A DNA stretch of 64,000 bases from Holophagae bacterium (GTDB taxonomy: Bacteria > Acidobacteriota > Holophagae > Acanthopleuribacterales > Acanthopleuribacteraceae), in assembly GCA_030429565.1 (NCBI GenBank), contig JAUIFE010000028.1, positions 1 to 64,000 on the forward strand, read 5' to 3'. Below are positions 43,099 through 52,391 of this stretch, piece after piece (position 1 is the first letter of the stretch; each line of letters starts with the position of its first letter). Below the pieces are notes generated by a model. The model did not search any database. It was not told the origin of the DNA and saw only the letters and a program-made list of their open reading frames with translations. Position numbers and translations under genes: made by a program.

Positions 43099-45066
43099 TC
43101 AGGCGGCGGAGTCCTGATCGTTGGAATAGCGCTTCAGCCGTTCGCGGTATTCATCCGACATGCGGTTGAGTTCTTGACCAACGTTGGCCGCCTTACTTGC
43201 CGTTTCCACCAAGGCACCCATATGGCGCTCACTCACCGAGATTTTATTTGAGATGACTTCCGCGTAACTTTTACTTTCGTCCATAGCCTGATGCAGGTGA
43301 TGCGTGCGTGCGGTGAGATCCTTTAAATGATCGGAAATCGAAGCGACTTCGTCGCCGACGTGATCGAGATTACCCAGCGCCGATTCAATACTATGACTGT
43401 TACTGGTCAACCCTTCCGAAATTTGATGCACGGTTTGGCTCTGATTGCCGATGGCGTGGTTGACCTCGGAGAAATCGGAGCTCAGCCGGTCCACCAAACC
43501 AACGATGCGGTTAATGCCGTTAACCGCCGCCTGCGTCGTATCCTGAATAGCGCGAACCTGTTTTTGAATGTCGATGGTGGCTGTTTCAGTTTTTTTGGCC
43601 AGTTCCTTAACCTCGCCGGCAACAACCGCGAACCCTTTGCCGGCGTCCCCGGCGGCGGCGGCTTCAATGGTGGCGTTGAGCGCCAGCAAATTGGTTTGGC
43701 CGGCGACGCCGCGAATCAAGTTGACCACATCGCCGATTTGGTGCGCTGCTTTGCCCAAATCAGCAATGAGGGTGGCGGTCTGCTGGGTTTCCTCTTTCAT
43801 TTCACCGGTTAATTCTTGGGTGCGACCAGTGTTCTCGGAAATGTCATTGAGCGTTTGGGAAATTTCTTCAACGGCGCGGGAAAGCGCGGCAGCCGTGTCG
43901 GTCACGCTGTGGGTCGATTGGCCGAGGTTTTTAAGTTCGGTTTCGATGAGCGTTAGCGAACTGGTGATTTTTTCCGAGTCAACGTCGATCTCAGTCACCT
44001 CCACGACGACCGCACGATTGTGATTAATGAGATGTTCCGACCCGGCCACCACATCACTGGTAAGCGCCGCGAGTTCGTTTGTTTCGCTTTGGATAAGGCC
44101 AAACTGATCGGCGCCACCGGCCAGTAAAGCGGCGCTTTGTTGCAAGCGATTGACAACGTCAATGAGGTTGGTACTGAGTTGGTTAACGGCCACGTGCAGA
44201 CGCCCAATTTCATCGTCGCGCTGGATCTCCATACGACGGTTCAGTTGACCGTCAGCCAGGGCTTCGACCAAATCTACTGTCGCTTCCAAGGGCTCGAAAA
44301 TGCGTTTCCTGATGAACAGCATGGCGGCGATCGACATGAGCACCACCATTAACAAGCCCACCCCCATAACCCGCAAAATGACGGCTTGTTTGGCATCGGC
44401 AATGCGGTTCAATTCACCAACCGCCGCGTGCATGCTCTTCAAACAAACCACGCTGCGCTCCAAAATGTCGGTGCGTTCAGTTGCACTCATGGCGGTGCCG
44501 GCTTCAACCTTAGCCGTGGCCGCCTCACAGGCATCGACCAAGTCGCGCCACTTCTTTTCGGTCTCACGCAACAGGGTGCGCGCACTGTTTTCGTGAATCA
44601 TGCCAATTTTAACCGGCACCTTGGCGACCAAATCGGTATGGGTTTGGCCGCCGTTGAGAAAAGCATTCAGCGTTTCTTCGAACAGGCGTTGGGTAATTTT
44701 TGGATCGTGAATGGGCAACAGACCGGCGTTGCCATCGACCTCGGTGTCCGTGGCCGCCGCGTCCATTTCGAACGCAACTGTATCTTCGACCTGGGCGGAC
44801 TCGTCCACCAAACCGAGTGCATCGGCCGCCGGCTCGGCATCAAGCGCCGCCGGTATCGCCATCGAAGCGGCCCGCATGGCGGCCAACATTTCCTTAGTGT
44901 ACTTTTGCGTGAGCATGCGTTGTCGGCCGGCCAGGTTGATGATAAGCGCATCATCGGCGCGTGCCATCACCAAGTAGGCCGTGAAACCCACCACGCCGGC
45001 AAAGGTTGCGACAATCACCGCAAAAACCGTGAGAAGACGTAAATTAAGCGAAGACGACTTCCACAT
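43099..45066 (-). CDS. Methyl-accepting chemotaxis protein with PilJ-type sensor domain
   Basis: A 655-residue receptor. Membrane helix 1 (about 10-32) is followed by the type IV pilus PilJ N-terminal motif NLAGRQRMLTQKYTKEM. An acidic insertion at about 80-115 is not typical of the family. Membrane helix 2 (about 230-250) leads to a HAMP domain and a signalling domain with the tip GQTNLLALNATIEAAAAGD, where the usual R of EAARAG is replaced by A. AAGGTG lies 6 nt before the ATG. PilJ-like receptors feed pilus or chemosensory pathways, so a role in surface motility is possible. It stands alone, without che genes nearby. Confidence 0.88.
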   Translation of the reverse strand: MWKSSSLNLRLLTVFAVIVATFAGVVGFTAYLVMARADDALIINLAGRQRMLTQKYTKEMLAAMRAASMAIPAALDAEPAADALGLVDESAQVEDTVAFEMDAAATDTEVDGNAGLLPIHDPKITQRLFEETLNAFLNGGQTHTDLVAKVPVKIGMIHENSARTLLRETEKKWRDLVDACEAATAKVEAGTAMSATERTDILERSVVCLKSMHAAVGELNRIADAKQAVILRVMGVGLLMVVLMSIAAMLFIRKRIFEPLEATVDLVEALADGQLNRRMEIQRDDEIGRLHVAVNQLSTNLIDVVNRLQQSAALLAGGADQFGLIQSETNELAALTSDVVAGSEHLINHNRAVVVEVTEIDVDSEKITSSLTLIETELKNLGQSTHSVTDTAAALSRAVEEISQTLNDISENTGRTQELTGEMKEETQQTATLIADLGKAAHQIGDVVNLIRGVAGQTNLLALNATIEAAAAGDAGKGFAVVAGEVKELAKKTETATIDIQKQVRAIQDTTQAAVNGINRIVGLVDRLSSDFSEVNHAIGNQSQTVHQISEGLTSNSHSIESALGNLDHVGDEVASISDHLKDLTARTHHLHQAMDESKSYAEVISNKISVSERHMGALVETASKAANVGQELNRMSDEYRERLKRYSNDQDSAA

Positions 45067-45690
45067 TGAAACACCTTATTTTTAAAAGCGATTTTCGCAA
45101 GCATGCCACAAAAAGAATAAAAGCTCCAACGATTTCGCTGACCCTTGCAAAGACACGAATACCTTCAAATTTGCATCCATGACACATTGGGCAAATTTTG
45201 CGGCACTTGTAAATCGATGCCGTCACGAATCGGTTTACCTGGGAAGATTTCGTCGACCTTCCGGGCGACGGTTTTCCCAACAGAAAACGCCGCAAAGGGC
45301 TCTGAACGGCTAGATTACCGATAAATAATCTTGGTAAGAGGGCTGCATTAACCGCGCTTTAGAACCTCCCTAAATACATGATTTTATTTATTTTAAAACC
45401 TAATCCTGAATTCTATTCACAACCTTTGTTCACCGACCCAGCCAGCGCGCCCCTCATTGCAACTTGACCGAACCCTCACCCGTTTCATAGATTGTTTTCA
45501 GACAGGGACGAAGCGCTTTTTCCACGTCACCGGCCGAACGTTTAGGTTTCGCAACCGCACGGCCACCCAACCCTTTCCGCTCCCTTGTCCGATCACGCCA
45601 CGCGAAACCCATCCAAGCTATCGGCGGCAAGCAAAACCGATACTCATTCTCAATAAAGCCAATCTTATTGAGACTACAACGAGGTCCATC
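45067..45690. other. Divergent intergenic region before the redox operon
   Basis: About 620 nt, AT-rich in the middle (45300-45420), without a supported gene. It should contain the promoters for the PilJ-type receptor and for apbE. I could not define -35/-10 elements with confidence. GAGG lies 7 nt before the apbE ATG. Confidence 0.5.
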
Positions 45691-46668
45691 ATGCGTTTTT
45701 TCACGATTTTTATGCTGCTCTTAACCGTGACTGCTCAAGCCGCCACCGAAAAAGTGGTGGCCAAGAAAATGGGGTCGCGCTTTGAGATTACCGCCGTCGC
45801 CCAGGACGCGGCCGAAGCGCGCGCCGCCATTAATGCCGCCTATGCCGAAATTGACCGTCTTGAAGCCATGATCTCCAGTTGGCGCGACACCTCTGAAACG
45901 CACCGCATTAACGCCGCCGCCGGTCTGGAACCAGTCGCCGTTTCCCCCGAGCTTTTTCACCTGATTCACCGCGCGGGCAAAGTCTCGGCCTTAACCAACG
46001 GCATCTTCGACATCACTTTCGCGGGCGCCGGCAAGCTGTGGGACTTCAAAGCCGAAAACCCCCGTCTGCCGGACCCGGAAGCCGTGAAAAACAGATTGCG
46101 CTTGGTTGATTACCGCAAAATCCAATTTGATCACCAGGCCAAAACCGTGTTCCTCCCGGAAAAGGGCATGCGTTTGGGGTTCGGCGCCATTGGCAAAGGG
46201 TTCGCCGCCAACCGCGCCGTGCAGCTCATGAAAGCACGCGGGATTAAGTCCGGCGTGGTCAACGCAGGCGGTGATTTGCTGGCCTTCGGCACCCAGGAAG
46301 ACGGCCGGCCCTGGGGCGTGGCCATCGCCGATCCGCAAAACCGCGACCGGGTGTTTGCTTGGCTGCGGGTCGACAATCAAGCAGTGGTGACCTCCGGCGA
46401 TTACGAACGTTTTATCGAGATCGACGGCAAACGCTACAGCCACATTTTGCACCCGCGCACCGGTTACCCGGTCGACGACCTGCGCAGCGTTACCGTCATT
46501 TGTCCCGACGGCGAGTTGGCCGACGCCCTAGCCACCTCGGTCTTTATCCTCGGCCGCCGTGAAGGCCTCGACCTGGTGAACAAACTCAAGGGTGTGGAAG
46601 CCATTTTGGTGACCGCCGAAGGATCGTTCCTTTATTCGCAAGCAATCCAAACCCAAATGGACTTTTGA
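45691..46668 (+). CDS. apbE: FAD:protein FMN transferase ApbE
   Basis: A 325-residue exported enzyme that attaches FMN from FAD to a Thr or Ser of target proteins, using Mg2+. A signal peptide ends near TAQAA (about 18). Family blocks are present: GIFDITFAGAGKLWDF, LGFGAIGKGFAANRAV, VVNAGGDLLAFG, HILHPRTGYPV and LADALATSVFILG, with the metal-binding Asp and Thr in the last. The ATG at 45691 leads straight into the signal peptide; an extended frame begins at 45457. It heads an operon with DUF4266, DUF3570 and TlpA-like genes, a combination I recall from flavinylation-linked redox clusters. No D-x-x-x-G-A-[ST] acceptor motif is visible in the neighbours. Confidence 0.92.
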   Translation: MRFFTIFMLLLTVTAQAATEKVVAKKMGSRFEITAVAQDAAEARAAINAAYAEIDRLEAMISSWRDTSETHRINAAAGLEPVAVSPELFHLIHRAGKVSALTNGIFDITFAGAGKLWDFKAENPRLPDPEAVKNRLRLVDYRKIQFDHQAKTVFLPEKGMRLGFGAIGKGFAANRAVQLMKARGIKSGVVNAGGDLLAFGTQEDGRPWGVAIADPQNRDRVFAWLRVDNQAVVTSGDYERFIEIDGKRYSHILHPRTGYPVDDLRSVTVICPDGELADALATSVFILGRREGLDLVNKLKGVEAILVTAEGSFLYSQAIQTQMDF

Positions 46669-46738
46669 TCAAACCAACCCACAACCCGCCGGCGCCAAAG
46701 GCGTGGGCAACCCAACCCAAGTAACCAAAGGAGTTCCC

Positions 46739-46957
46739 TTGAAACGGTTTACCCTAACGTTTTTGATATTAATTTATCTCGCGGCATCCCTTTCGTGTAG
46801 CCAGGTAAAGCCATGGCAGAAAGGTACCTTGAGCTTGAATCCGATGAAAGTCGACGACTGTCTGATTCACCGCTTCGAGCGCAACTCAGAGGTTTACCGC
46901 GAAGGCGCCGCCGGCGGCAACGGCGGAAAATCGGGCGGAGGTTGCGGATGTTCTTAA
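46739..46957 (+). CDS. DUF4266 small lipoprotein with Gly-rich CGC tail
   Basis: A 72-residue lipoprotein. A signal sequence ends at a lipobox (AASLSC, Cys at about 20). The mature part has VKPWQKGTLSLNPM, the DUF4266 hallmark, and a Gly-rich C-terminus ending in GGGCGCS. The TTG start at 46739 has AGGAG 5 nt upstream; the frame before it has no signal peptide. The gene overlaps the DUF3570 gene by 10 nt. The paired Cys in the flexible tail suggests metal or redox chemistry, perhaps kept reduced by the TlpA-like protein of the operon; this is inference. Confidence 0.82.
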   Translation: MKRFTLTFLILIYLAASLSCSQVKPWQKGTLSLNPMKVDDCLIHRFERNSEVYREGAAGGNGGKSGGGCGCS

Positions 46958-48078
46958 TCATTCACCGAACCTTAGCCACGCTCGCAGCCACGGCACTGCT
47001 GTTCGCGCCCCTGGCCTTTGCACAAGAAAACCAAGGCGTTCAAATCGACTTTCTCGGCAGTTATTACGACCAGGACGGCGATAACTCGCCCGTCACCGGC
47101 GGTCGCGGCTCTGAGGAACTGCAATCGATTTCGCCGGTCTTTTTGGTGAAATACACCACCAAGTCCGGTTGGAACCTGAGCGGTATGCTCGGCGCCGACA
47201 ACATCACCTCGGCCTCCACCGATAATATGGACTTGGATGCTAACGGGGTCAACGTTTCCGGTGCCAGCCGCAACGATACGCGCGTCTTCACCAACCTGTC
47301 AGCGGGCCGTCGCTTTGGTGCGCAAAACTGGGGCGGCTCGATTGGTTTTTCCAAGGAGTACGACTACACCTCAATCAGCGCCGGCCTTAACTGGAGCCTG
47401 GACTTTAACGGCAAAAACGACACCATCGGGCTCGCCGCCACGCACTACCAAGACGATATCGAGCTGTACAACATCCACGGTATTGTCGACGGCACCGACA
47501 GCCGCGAAACGACCGACCTGTCGCTGAGTTGGACCCACGTGTTCTCACCAAAAACGGTCGGCATGCTGGAGTACTCAGTCAGCGACGCAAGCGGATGGTT
47601 GAGTTCACCGTTCCAAGAAGTAATTCTGCAAGACGGGTCGGTGGTGCAAGAGCGCCTGCCCGACGCCCGTACGCGCAACGCTTTGCGCTTCAGCTTGAAC
47701 CACGCCTTTAGCGAACGATTCATCCTGCGCACCTACCTGCGTCATTACGACGACGACTGGGAAATCACGGCCGACAGTATCGAAATCGAGCCGTATTTCA
47801 AGTTGGGCGGTGATCGTTGGCTTTATCCAATCTTCCGGTACCACAGCCAAGACGGCAGCGATCACTTCGGGCTGCCGGAAACCTTCACTGCCGACGCACG
47901 CTACTACACCGCCGACCGTGATTTGAGCACCTTTGATAGTATGAAGTTCGGTGTGGGTTACGAGGTGTCCGGGCGCGAAGGTCGCATAAAACGCTACCAA
48001 GTACGCGCAACCTATTACGACCGTGACGACGGCTTGACCTCGTTTAACCTGTCATTTGGTATTGGTTTCAACCTGTAA
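46948..48078 (+). CDS. DUF3570 outer-membrane beta-barrel protein
   Basis: A 376-residue exported protein. A signal peptide ends near AFAQE (about 25). The rest is a run of amphipathic beta strands with alternating aromatic residues, ending in aromatic/hydrophobic FNLSFGIGFNL, as in outer-membrane barrels. This fits the DUF3570 family. The ATG at 46948 lies within the end of the DUF4266 gene, so the two are coupled. It probably forms the outer-membrane partner of the lipoprotein in a redox or metal-handling system. Confidence 0.82.
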   Translation: MFLIIHRTLATLAATALLFAPLAFAQENQGVQIDFLGSYYDQDGDNSPVTGGRGSEELQSISPVFLVKYTTKSGWNLSGMLGADNITSASTDNMDLDANGVNVSGASRNDTRVFTNLSAGRRFGAQNWGGSIGFSKEYDYTSISAGLNWSLDFNGKNDTIGLAATHYQDDIELYNIHGIVDGTDSRETTDLSLSWTHVFSPKTVGMLEYSVSDASGWLSSPFQEVILQDGSVVQERLPDARTRNALRFSLNHAFSERFILRTYLRHYDDDWEITADSIEIEPYFKLGGDRWLYPIFRYHSQDGSDHFGLPETFTADARYYTADRDLSTFDSMKFGVGYEVSGREGRIKRYQVRATYYDRDDGLTSFNLSFGIGFNL

Positions 48079-48146
48079 CTCAGCGTCCGCCGTTGGCCTG
48101 GAACACCGTCGGCTTCGCCATTCTCAAACGTATAGGAGCATTCACC

Positions 48147-48608
48147 ATGCAGCGATTCCACTGTCTTTTTTTCATGCTGTGCCTGTTGGCGCCGCTGGGC
48201 GCGGCCGAACCGCTGACCGACCAAAACGGCAAAACCTACCAAACCGACACCCTTTTTAACAAGGTGACGGTATTGGACTTTGCCGCCGCCTGGTGCCAAC
48301 CCTGCTGGCGCGCGCTGCCACACATTCAGGACTTCGCCAAACAAAACCCCCACGTCCAGGTGCTGGTGATTTCTGAGGACGACCAGGTCAAAGGTCGCGA
48401 CCGTTTGGTTAAAAAGTTGGGGCTGACCCTACCGGTGATTTGGGACGCCGATCACCAACTGGCGCGGCGGATGAACCCGCCTGGCATGCCGACCACCTTT
48501 GTCATCGATGCCAACGGCAAGGTGGTGCACCAGCAGGTCGGTTTTGACGAAAGCAAGTGGGCGGAAACGCAGGCCGTCGTCAAAAGCTTGCTTGCGGGTG
48601 CCCCCTAA
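48147..48608 (+). CDS. TlpA-like periplasmic thioredoxin
   Basis: A 153-residue exported thioredoxin-fold protein. The signal peptide ends near GAAEP (about 20). The active site is WCQPC (Cys about 50 and 53), and the cis-Pro loop is GMPTTFVID. The redox partner is probably the Cys-bearing DUF4266 lipoprotein of the same operon. AGGAG lies 9 nt before the ATG at 48147. A strong bidirectional terminator follows. Confidence 0.88.
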   Translation: MQRFHCLFFMLCLLAPLGAAEPLTDQNGKTYQTDTLFNKVTVLDFAAAWCQPCWRALPHIQDFAKQNPHVQVLVISEDDQVKGRDRLVKKLGLTLPVIWDADHQLARRMNPPGMPTTFVIDANGKVVHQQVGFDESKWAETQAVVKSLLAGAP

Positions 48609-48618
48609 ACGCACATTT

Positions 48619-48690
48619 CATGGCCAAGGGTGAAAAACCCAGTGTCTCGCCTCCTCCGAGGTTTGGGTCACTGGGTTTTTCTTTGGCCAT
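48619..48690. terminator. Bidirectional terminator between the TlpA-like and sensor kinase genes
   Basis: AAAAACCCAGTG (left arm) pairs with CACTGGGTTTTT (right arm) across about 24 nt. Outer arms ATGGCCAA and TTGGCCAT extend the stem. The A-tract and T-tract make it work for both convergent operons. Confidence 0.88.
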
Positions 48691-48717
48691 AAGAACACGT
48701 AGCTGCGGCAATCCGCT

Positions 48718-50097
48718 TCATTTGCCACTTGGCAGCCTGACCGTAAAACAACTCCCCCCCTTTTCGCCGGGATGATATTCGATACGGCCGCCCATCGCCT
48801 TGAGTACCGAACGGCAATAGCTGAGCCCGAGTCCGTACCCTTCGCGGTTGTGATGGTATTTGGTACGGAAAAAGGGTTCAAAAATCATGGCGGCATCGGT
48901 GGCGGCGATGCCGATACCGGTATCGCACACCGTCACCCATACGTCACGCGCGTCACCACCGCCGGAAACCTGAATCGAACCCGCTTCCGTGTATTTAACC
49001 GCGTTTTCAATCAGGTTAAGCACCACGCGGCTCATCACCTGCGGATCGGCGTGAAGCGGCAAGGCCGGTGGCATTTCATTGTGCAACACCAGCCCTTTGA
49101 CCTCGATTTCCGGCTCAAAGAATTCGACGCATTCGTTGACACATTCGGCCAAATCAAAATCGCGCGCGCGCCACACAGTCAAACCTGCATCCGTGCGCGC
49201 AATTTGCAACAAGGTATCGAGTTGCTCGGTAATGCGATCACACTCACCTACCACGGTGCCCGCCAGTTCCAATTCTTCATTGTGGCGCAGCGCTTGTTCG
49301 GCACGCCCCCGCAAACGCGTCATCGGTGTTTTCAGATCGTGGGCGAAATGGTCCATCACCAAACGCAGGTTTTTCACCAAAAATTGAACACGGTCCATCA
49401 TCGCATTAAAGGTTTCAGCCAATTGGTTGGTTTCGCGAAAGGCAGTCGGCAAAGGCACGCGCGCACTTAAATCGTCCTGTTGGCGAATGGTTTCGGCATG
49501 CTGACGCACCTGGCGCACCCCGGAAATCGCGCGTCGGGTTGTGTAGCCCACCAGCAGTAAAGACACGGCCAGCGTGGTCAACGAACCCAACCCAAAAACC
49601 AGCCGCGTCGATTGCAACACCTTGCGGCGCGGTCCCACATCGACGCCGATGCGCAGCGTCTCCGCCGGCGTCATGCGGTAGTAAAGAAAACGCACTTCGC
49701 GGTCCGGCACGGATCGCGTTTCCGAATGAAAGGCATACAGCTCCAAATCGCCGGCGCGAAAGGGCGCTTCGGCCAAAGCGCCCCAGCCGATCACTTCCGA
49801 ACTCAGCACCACGCGACCCGTTTCATCGATAATTTGGAACAAGCCGTCGGCCATGCCGTAGGCCAAGCCGAAGCGATTGAGAATGTCGGCGCGGCCCGCC
49901 TCATCAGCGCCTGCATGATCCAATTCCTCCACCAAAATCATTGCGTGCGAGGTCAGGTCGGATTCCAACTGATGCTCAAAATTTAGACGCAGTACGTGGT
50001 CCAATGCCAAAAACGTCAGCACGAAAGAAACCACCAGCACCGTGCCGGTGGTTGTGATCAAGTGCCATTGCAGGGAGGGACGTGGCCGGTGTGACAC
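48718..50097 (-). CDS. Sensor histidine kinase
   Basis: A 459-residue inner-membrane sensor. Two membrane helices (about 13-33 and 160-182) flank a periplasmic domain of about 125 residues. A HAMP-like region follows, then the dimerisation box MDHFAHDLKTPMTRLRG (phospho-His about 254) and a HATPase domain with NLIENAVKYTE (N box), DTGIGI (G1) and GYGLGLSYCRSV (G2). It phosphorylates the response regulator encoded 9 nt upstream in the same transcript. The signal is unknown. Neighbouring genes for an outer-membrane barrel and a PstS-like protein may be its targets. Confidence 0.92.
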   Translation of the reverse strand: MSHRPRPSLQWHLITTTGTVLVVSFVLTFLALDHVLRLNFEHQLESDLTSHAMILVEELDHAGADEAGRADILNRFGLAYGMADGLFQIIDETGRVVLSSEVIGWGALAEAPFRAGDLELYAFHSETRSVPDREVRFLYYRMTPAETLRIGVDVGPRRKVLQSTRLVFGLGSLTTLAVSLLLVGYTTRRAISGVRQVRQHAETIRQQDDLSARVPLPTAFRETNQLAETFNAMMDRVQFLVKNLRLVMDHFAHDLKTPMTRLRGRAEQALRHNEELELAGTVVGECDRITEQLDTLLQIARTDAGLTVWRARDFDLAECVNECVEFFEPEIEVKGLVLHNEMPPALPLHADPQVMSRVVLNLIENAVKYTEAGSIQVSGGGDARDVWVTVCDTGIGIAATDAAMIFEPFFRTKYHHNREGYGLGLSYCRSVLKAMGGRIEYHPGEKGGSCFTVRLPSGK

Positions 50098-50106
50098 AAC
50101 GCAATC

Positions 50107-50802
50107 CTAAGCCGATGGACCGGCGTTAATCATGTAACCCGCGCCGCGTACGGTGCGAATCACCGCCGTTTCAAAGGGTCGATCTACCTTCTCTCGCAAT
50201 GCGGCGATGCGCACTTCGACAATGTTGGTGCCGGGATTAAAGCTGTAGTTCCAGACCTCTTCGATGATCATGCGTTTCGAAACGATTTCACCGGCGTGCT
50301 GCATTAAAAATCGCAGCAACTCAAATTCCTTGTTTTGCAGTGGAATCTCGCGACCTTCACGCGTTAACACCCGTTCGTGCAGGTTGAGATCCAGCGGGCC
50401 GACCACCAAGCTGTTGCTGGGCGCCGTCGTCTGGGTACGCCGTAACAAGGCCTTCACACGCGCATGTAACTCACTAAAGGCAAATGGTTTGGTTAGATAA
50501 TCATCGCCGCCCATATCGAGACCGCGCACGCGATCTTCCAAGTCACTTTTAGCGGTGAGAAACAATACCGGAACAGCACAGCCGGCGGCACGCAAGTCTT
50601 TGACCAGAGCAAAGCCGTCCTTCCCTGGCAACATGACATCGAGAATGACGAGATCCACCGCTTCGGTCTGCACTTTGGCGACCAGCAGTGTGCCGTCCAC
50701 CAGCCAGGTCACTTGGTAATCCAATTCGGTAAAGCCCTGGCGCACTAAATCGGCGACGCCTTCGTTATCCTCAACCAGCAAAATGTGCAAAACCGCCTCC
50801 AT
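50107..50802 (-). CDS. OmpR/PhoB-type response regulator
   Basis: A 231-residue regulator. The receiver domain has the acidic pair at 11-12 (VEDN), phospho-acceptor Asp 55 in VILDVMLPGKDG and Lys in LTAKSD. The C-terminal winged helix (about 130-225) contains LQNKEFELLRFLM and VRTVRGAGYMI. AAGGA lies 7 nt before the ATG. It is first in the two-gene operon with the sensor kinase. It is divergent from the barrel gene, 75 nt away, so it may control that gene. Confidence 0.93.
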   Translation of the reverse strand: MEAVLHILLVEDNEGVADLVRQGFTELDYQVTWLVDGTLLVAKVQTEAVDLVILDVMLPGKDGFALVKDLRAAGCAVPVLFLTAKSDLEDRVRGLDMGGDDYLTKPFAFSELHARVKALLRRTQTTAPSNSLVVGPLDLNLHERVLTREGREIPLQNKEFELLRFLMQHAGEIVSKRMIIEEVWNYSFNPGTNIVEVRIAALREKVDRPFETAVIRTVRGAGYMINAGPSA

Positions 50803-50877
50803 TCACGTCCTTTAACCTAAAAAAGGGGCAACGGTGTTATTCTACCCTGGACTCACAAAAATCACCGAGACGGGAAA

Positions 50878-51951
50878 TTGCGCTTGGACCACGCCACGAG
50901 AAAAACACCGACTTTTTGGCGCAAAATCGGCTACCTTACCCTTTTGCTGATCGCGCTTTGGCCGTTGGCGGCCGGCGAACCGGCAAGCCAGAGCGAGGAC
51001 GCGGCCGACGTAGTTCCCACCATTGCCACCGAGCTGCCGCGTTTCCGGTTTGGTGCTGGGGCCGACTTGCTTTATCTGGACAATGATCGCCATCGCAACC
51101 AACGGTTTCTCAAGCCCGCCCACCTCAGCCTCTATGGTAAGTACACCTGGAATGATCGCTTATCGGTTTTTGCCGAGGTGGCCGGTTCGCGCGAACCCAA
51201 CCTTGCCGGTGTCTACGAAACCAACGTGGAACTCGAGCGCCTGTACGTGCAATACGCCTGGCGCGAATGGGCTAAAATCCGCGCGGGCAAAATCGACAAC
51301 CAAATGGGGATTATCAAACCCATTCACTGGTTAATTACGCTCGACACCATTCGTCGCCCGATCCTCGAAGACAACAGTTACCTGCCCGCCAAAACCACCG
51401 GCCTCGAAATCTTTGGCAGTCATTTTCGCGGGCAAACCGAAATGACTTACAGCTTTACTATGTCCCACAGTGACAGCGACGTCGTCGACGATCAACCGAT
51501 CGGGCGCGCCAAAAGTGTCGGGCTCGACGTCAGCCTCAAGCGCGAGGGTCGCTACCGCTTTGGCTTGGCCTCAACCTTCTACCGCGATCCCAAGGACAAG
51601 GACCGCCATGTGACCGGGGTACTGCCCTACGCCGAGTGGTGGTTCATTCCCGGCAAATTGCAAAGCCGCACCGAATTTCTCAATCTACACCGCGCCAAAG
51701 GTGCGGTCGATTTACAAGCCTGGTACAGCCGCTTAAAGTGGCAAATCGACAAACGCACCTACCTCAACCTGCGCCACGACCAAGGCGACGACGAACGATC
51801 GGCGGGCGGTCGCGAACGCCGCGCACAAACCTTAACCGTCGGCACGCGTTTGACGGTTAATTGGCGCGCCAGGCTGGAGGTATCCAGCAACAAAGTGCCT
51901 GGCGAACTGCGCTTCACTGAATGGGGCGCTTGGATAGGGTGGATCTATTGA
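50878..51951 (+). CDS. Outer-membrane beta-barrel (porin-like) protein
   Basis: A 357-residue exported protein. A basic N-terminus and hydrophobic segment (about 17-34) form a signal peptide cut near LAAGEP. The remainder is alternating beta strands with many aromatic girdle residues (LYVQYAWREWAKIRAGKID, AEWWFIPGKLQSRTEF) and ends WGAWIGWIY, a typical barrel terminus. The TTG start is weakly supported. Its TGA overlaps the TTG of the next gene by 4 nt. Divergent from the two-component system and paired with a PstS-like protein, it may be a solute-specific porin, but the solute is unknown. Confidence 0.78.
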   Translation: MRLDHATRKTPTFWRKIGYLTLLLIALWPLAAGEPASQSEDAADVVPTIATELPRFRFGAGADLLYLDNDRHRNQRFLKPAHLSLYGKYTWNDRLSVFAEVAGSREPNLAGVYETNVELERLYVQYAWREWAKIRAGKIDNQMGIIKPIHWLITLDTIRRPILEDNSYLPAKTTGLEIFGSHFRGQTEMTYSFTMSHSDSDVVDDQPIGRAKSVGLDVSLKREGRYRFGLASTFYRDPKDKDRHVTGVLPYAEWWFIPGKLQSRTEFLNLHRAKGAVDLQAWYSRLKWQIDKRTYLNLRHDQGDDERSAGGRERRAQTLTVGTRLTVNWRARLEVSSNKVPGELRFTEWGAWIGWIY

Positions 51952-52391
51952 AAAACCTTATCCTGCTATGGTTGATGGTGACATCCTGTACTTGGCTGTG
52001 CGGCCAAGATTTTGTGGTGGTCGTTTCCCAGGAAACCCCGATTGAAGCCGTGAGTCTGTTCCAACTGCGGCAAATCTACTTGGGCAAAATCAAAAAAATC
52101 CAAGGGCACAGTGTACGGCCGATCAACGTGCGCAGCGGCGATCCCCTGCGGCAAAAATTCGAAACCCTGGTCTTTCCCAAAGATTTTGATTTGGAAGAGT
52201 ACTGGGTCATCAGCAAACTGCGCGGCGGTCCCGATCCGCCACTGGCGGTGCGCGGCTGGGGCCTGGCCACGGCCTACATCGCCAAAAATCCCGGTCTACT
52301 GGGTTACATTCCCAGCGAGAAACGCCACCAAATCGAAGCGCTCGGCCTCAAAGAAATCCTCATCGAAGGCGACGTCACCCACGCCAACTAA
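51948..52391 (+). CDS. Small PstS-like periplasmic binding protein
   Basis: A 147-residue exported protein of the short phosphate-binding-like (PBP_like) family. A signal peptide ends at about residue 20 near CGQDF. The body has the usual SLFQLRQIYLGKIKKI and RVRS-like RSGDPLRQKFE segments and ends with GYIPSE, as in PstS-like domains, but it is only half the length of true PstS. It starts with TTG overlapping the barrel stop codon (TTGA), so it is co-translated. Transport of phosphate is not certain; these short proteins often accompany barrel genes and sensor kinases. Confidence 0.72.
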   Translation: MKNLILLWLMVTSCTWLCGQDFVVVVSQETPIEAVSLFQLRQIYLGKIKKIQGHSVRPINVRSGDPLRQKFETLVFPKDFDLEEYWVISKLRGGPDPPLAVRGWGLATAYIAKNPGLLGYIPSEKRHQIEALGLKEILIEGDVTHAN

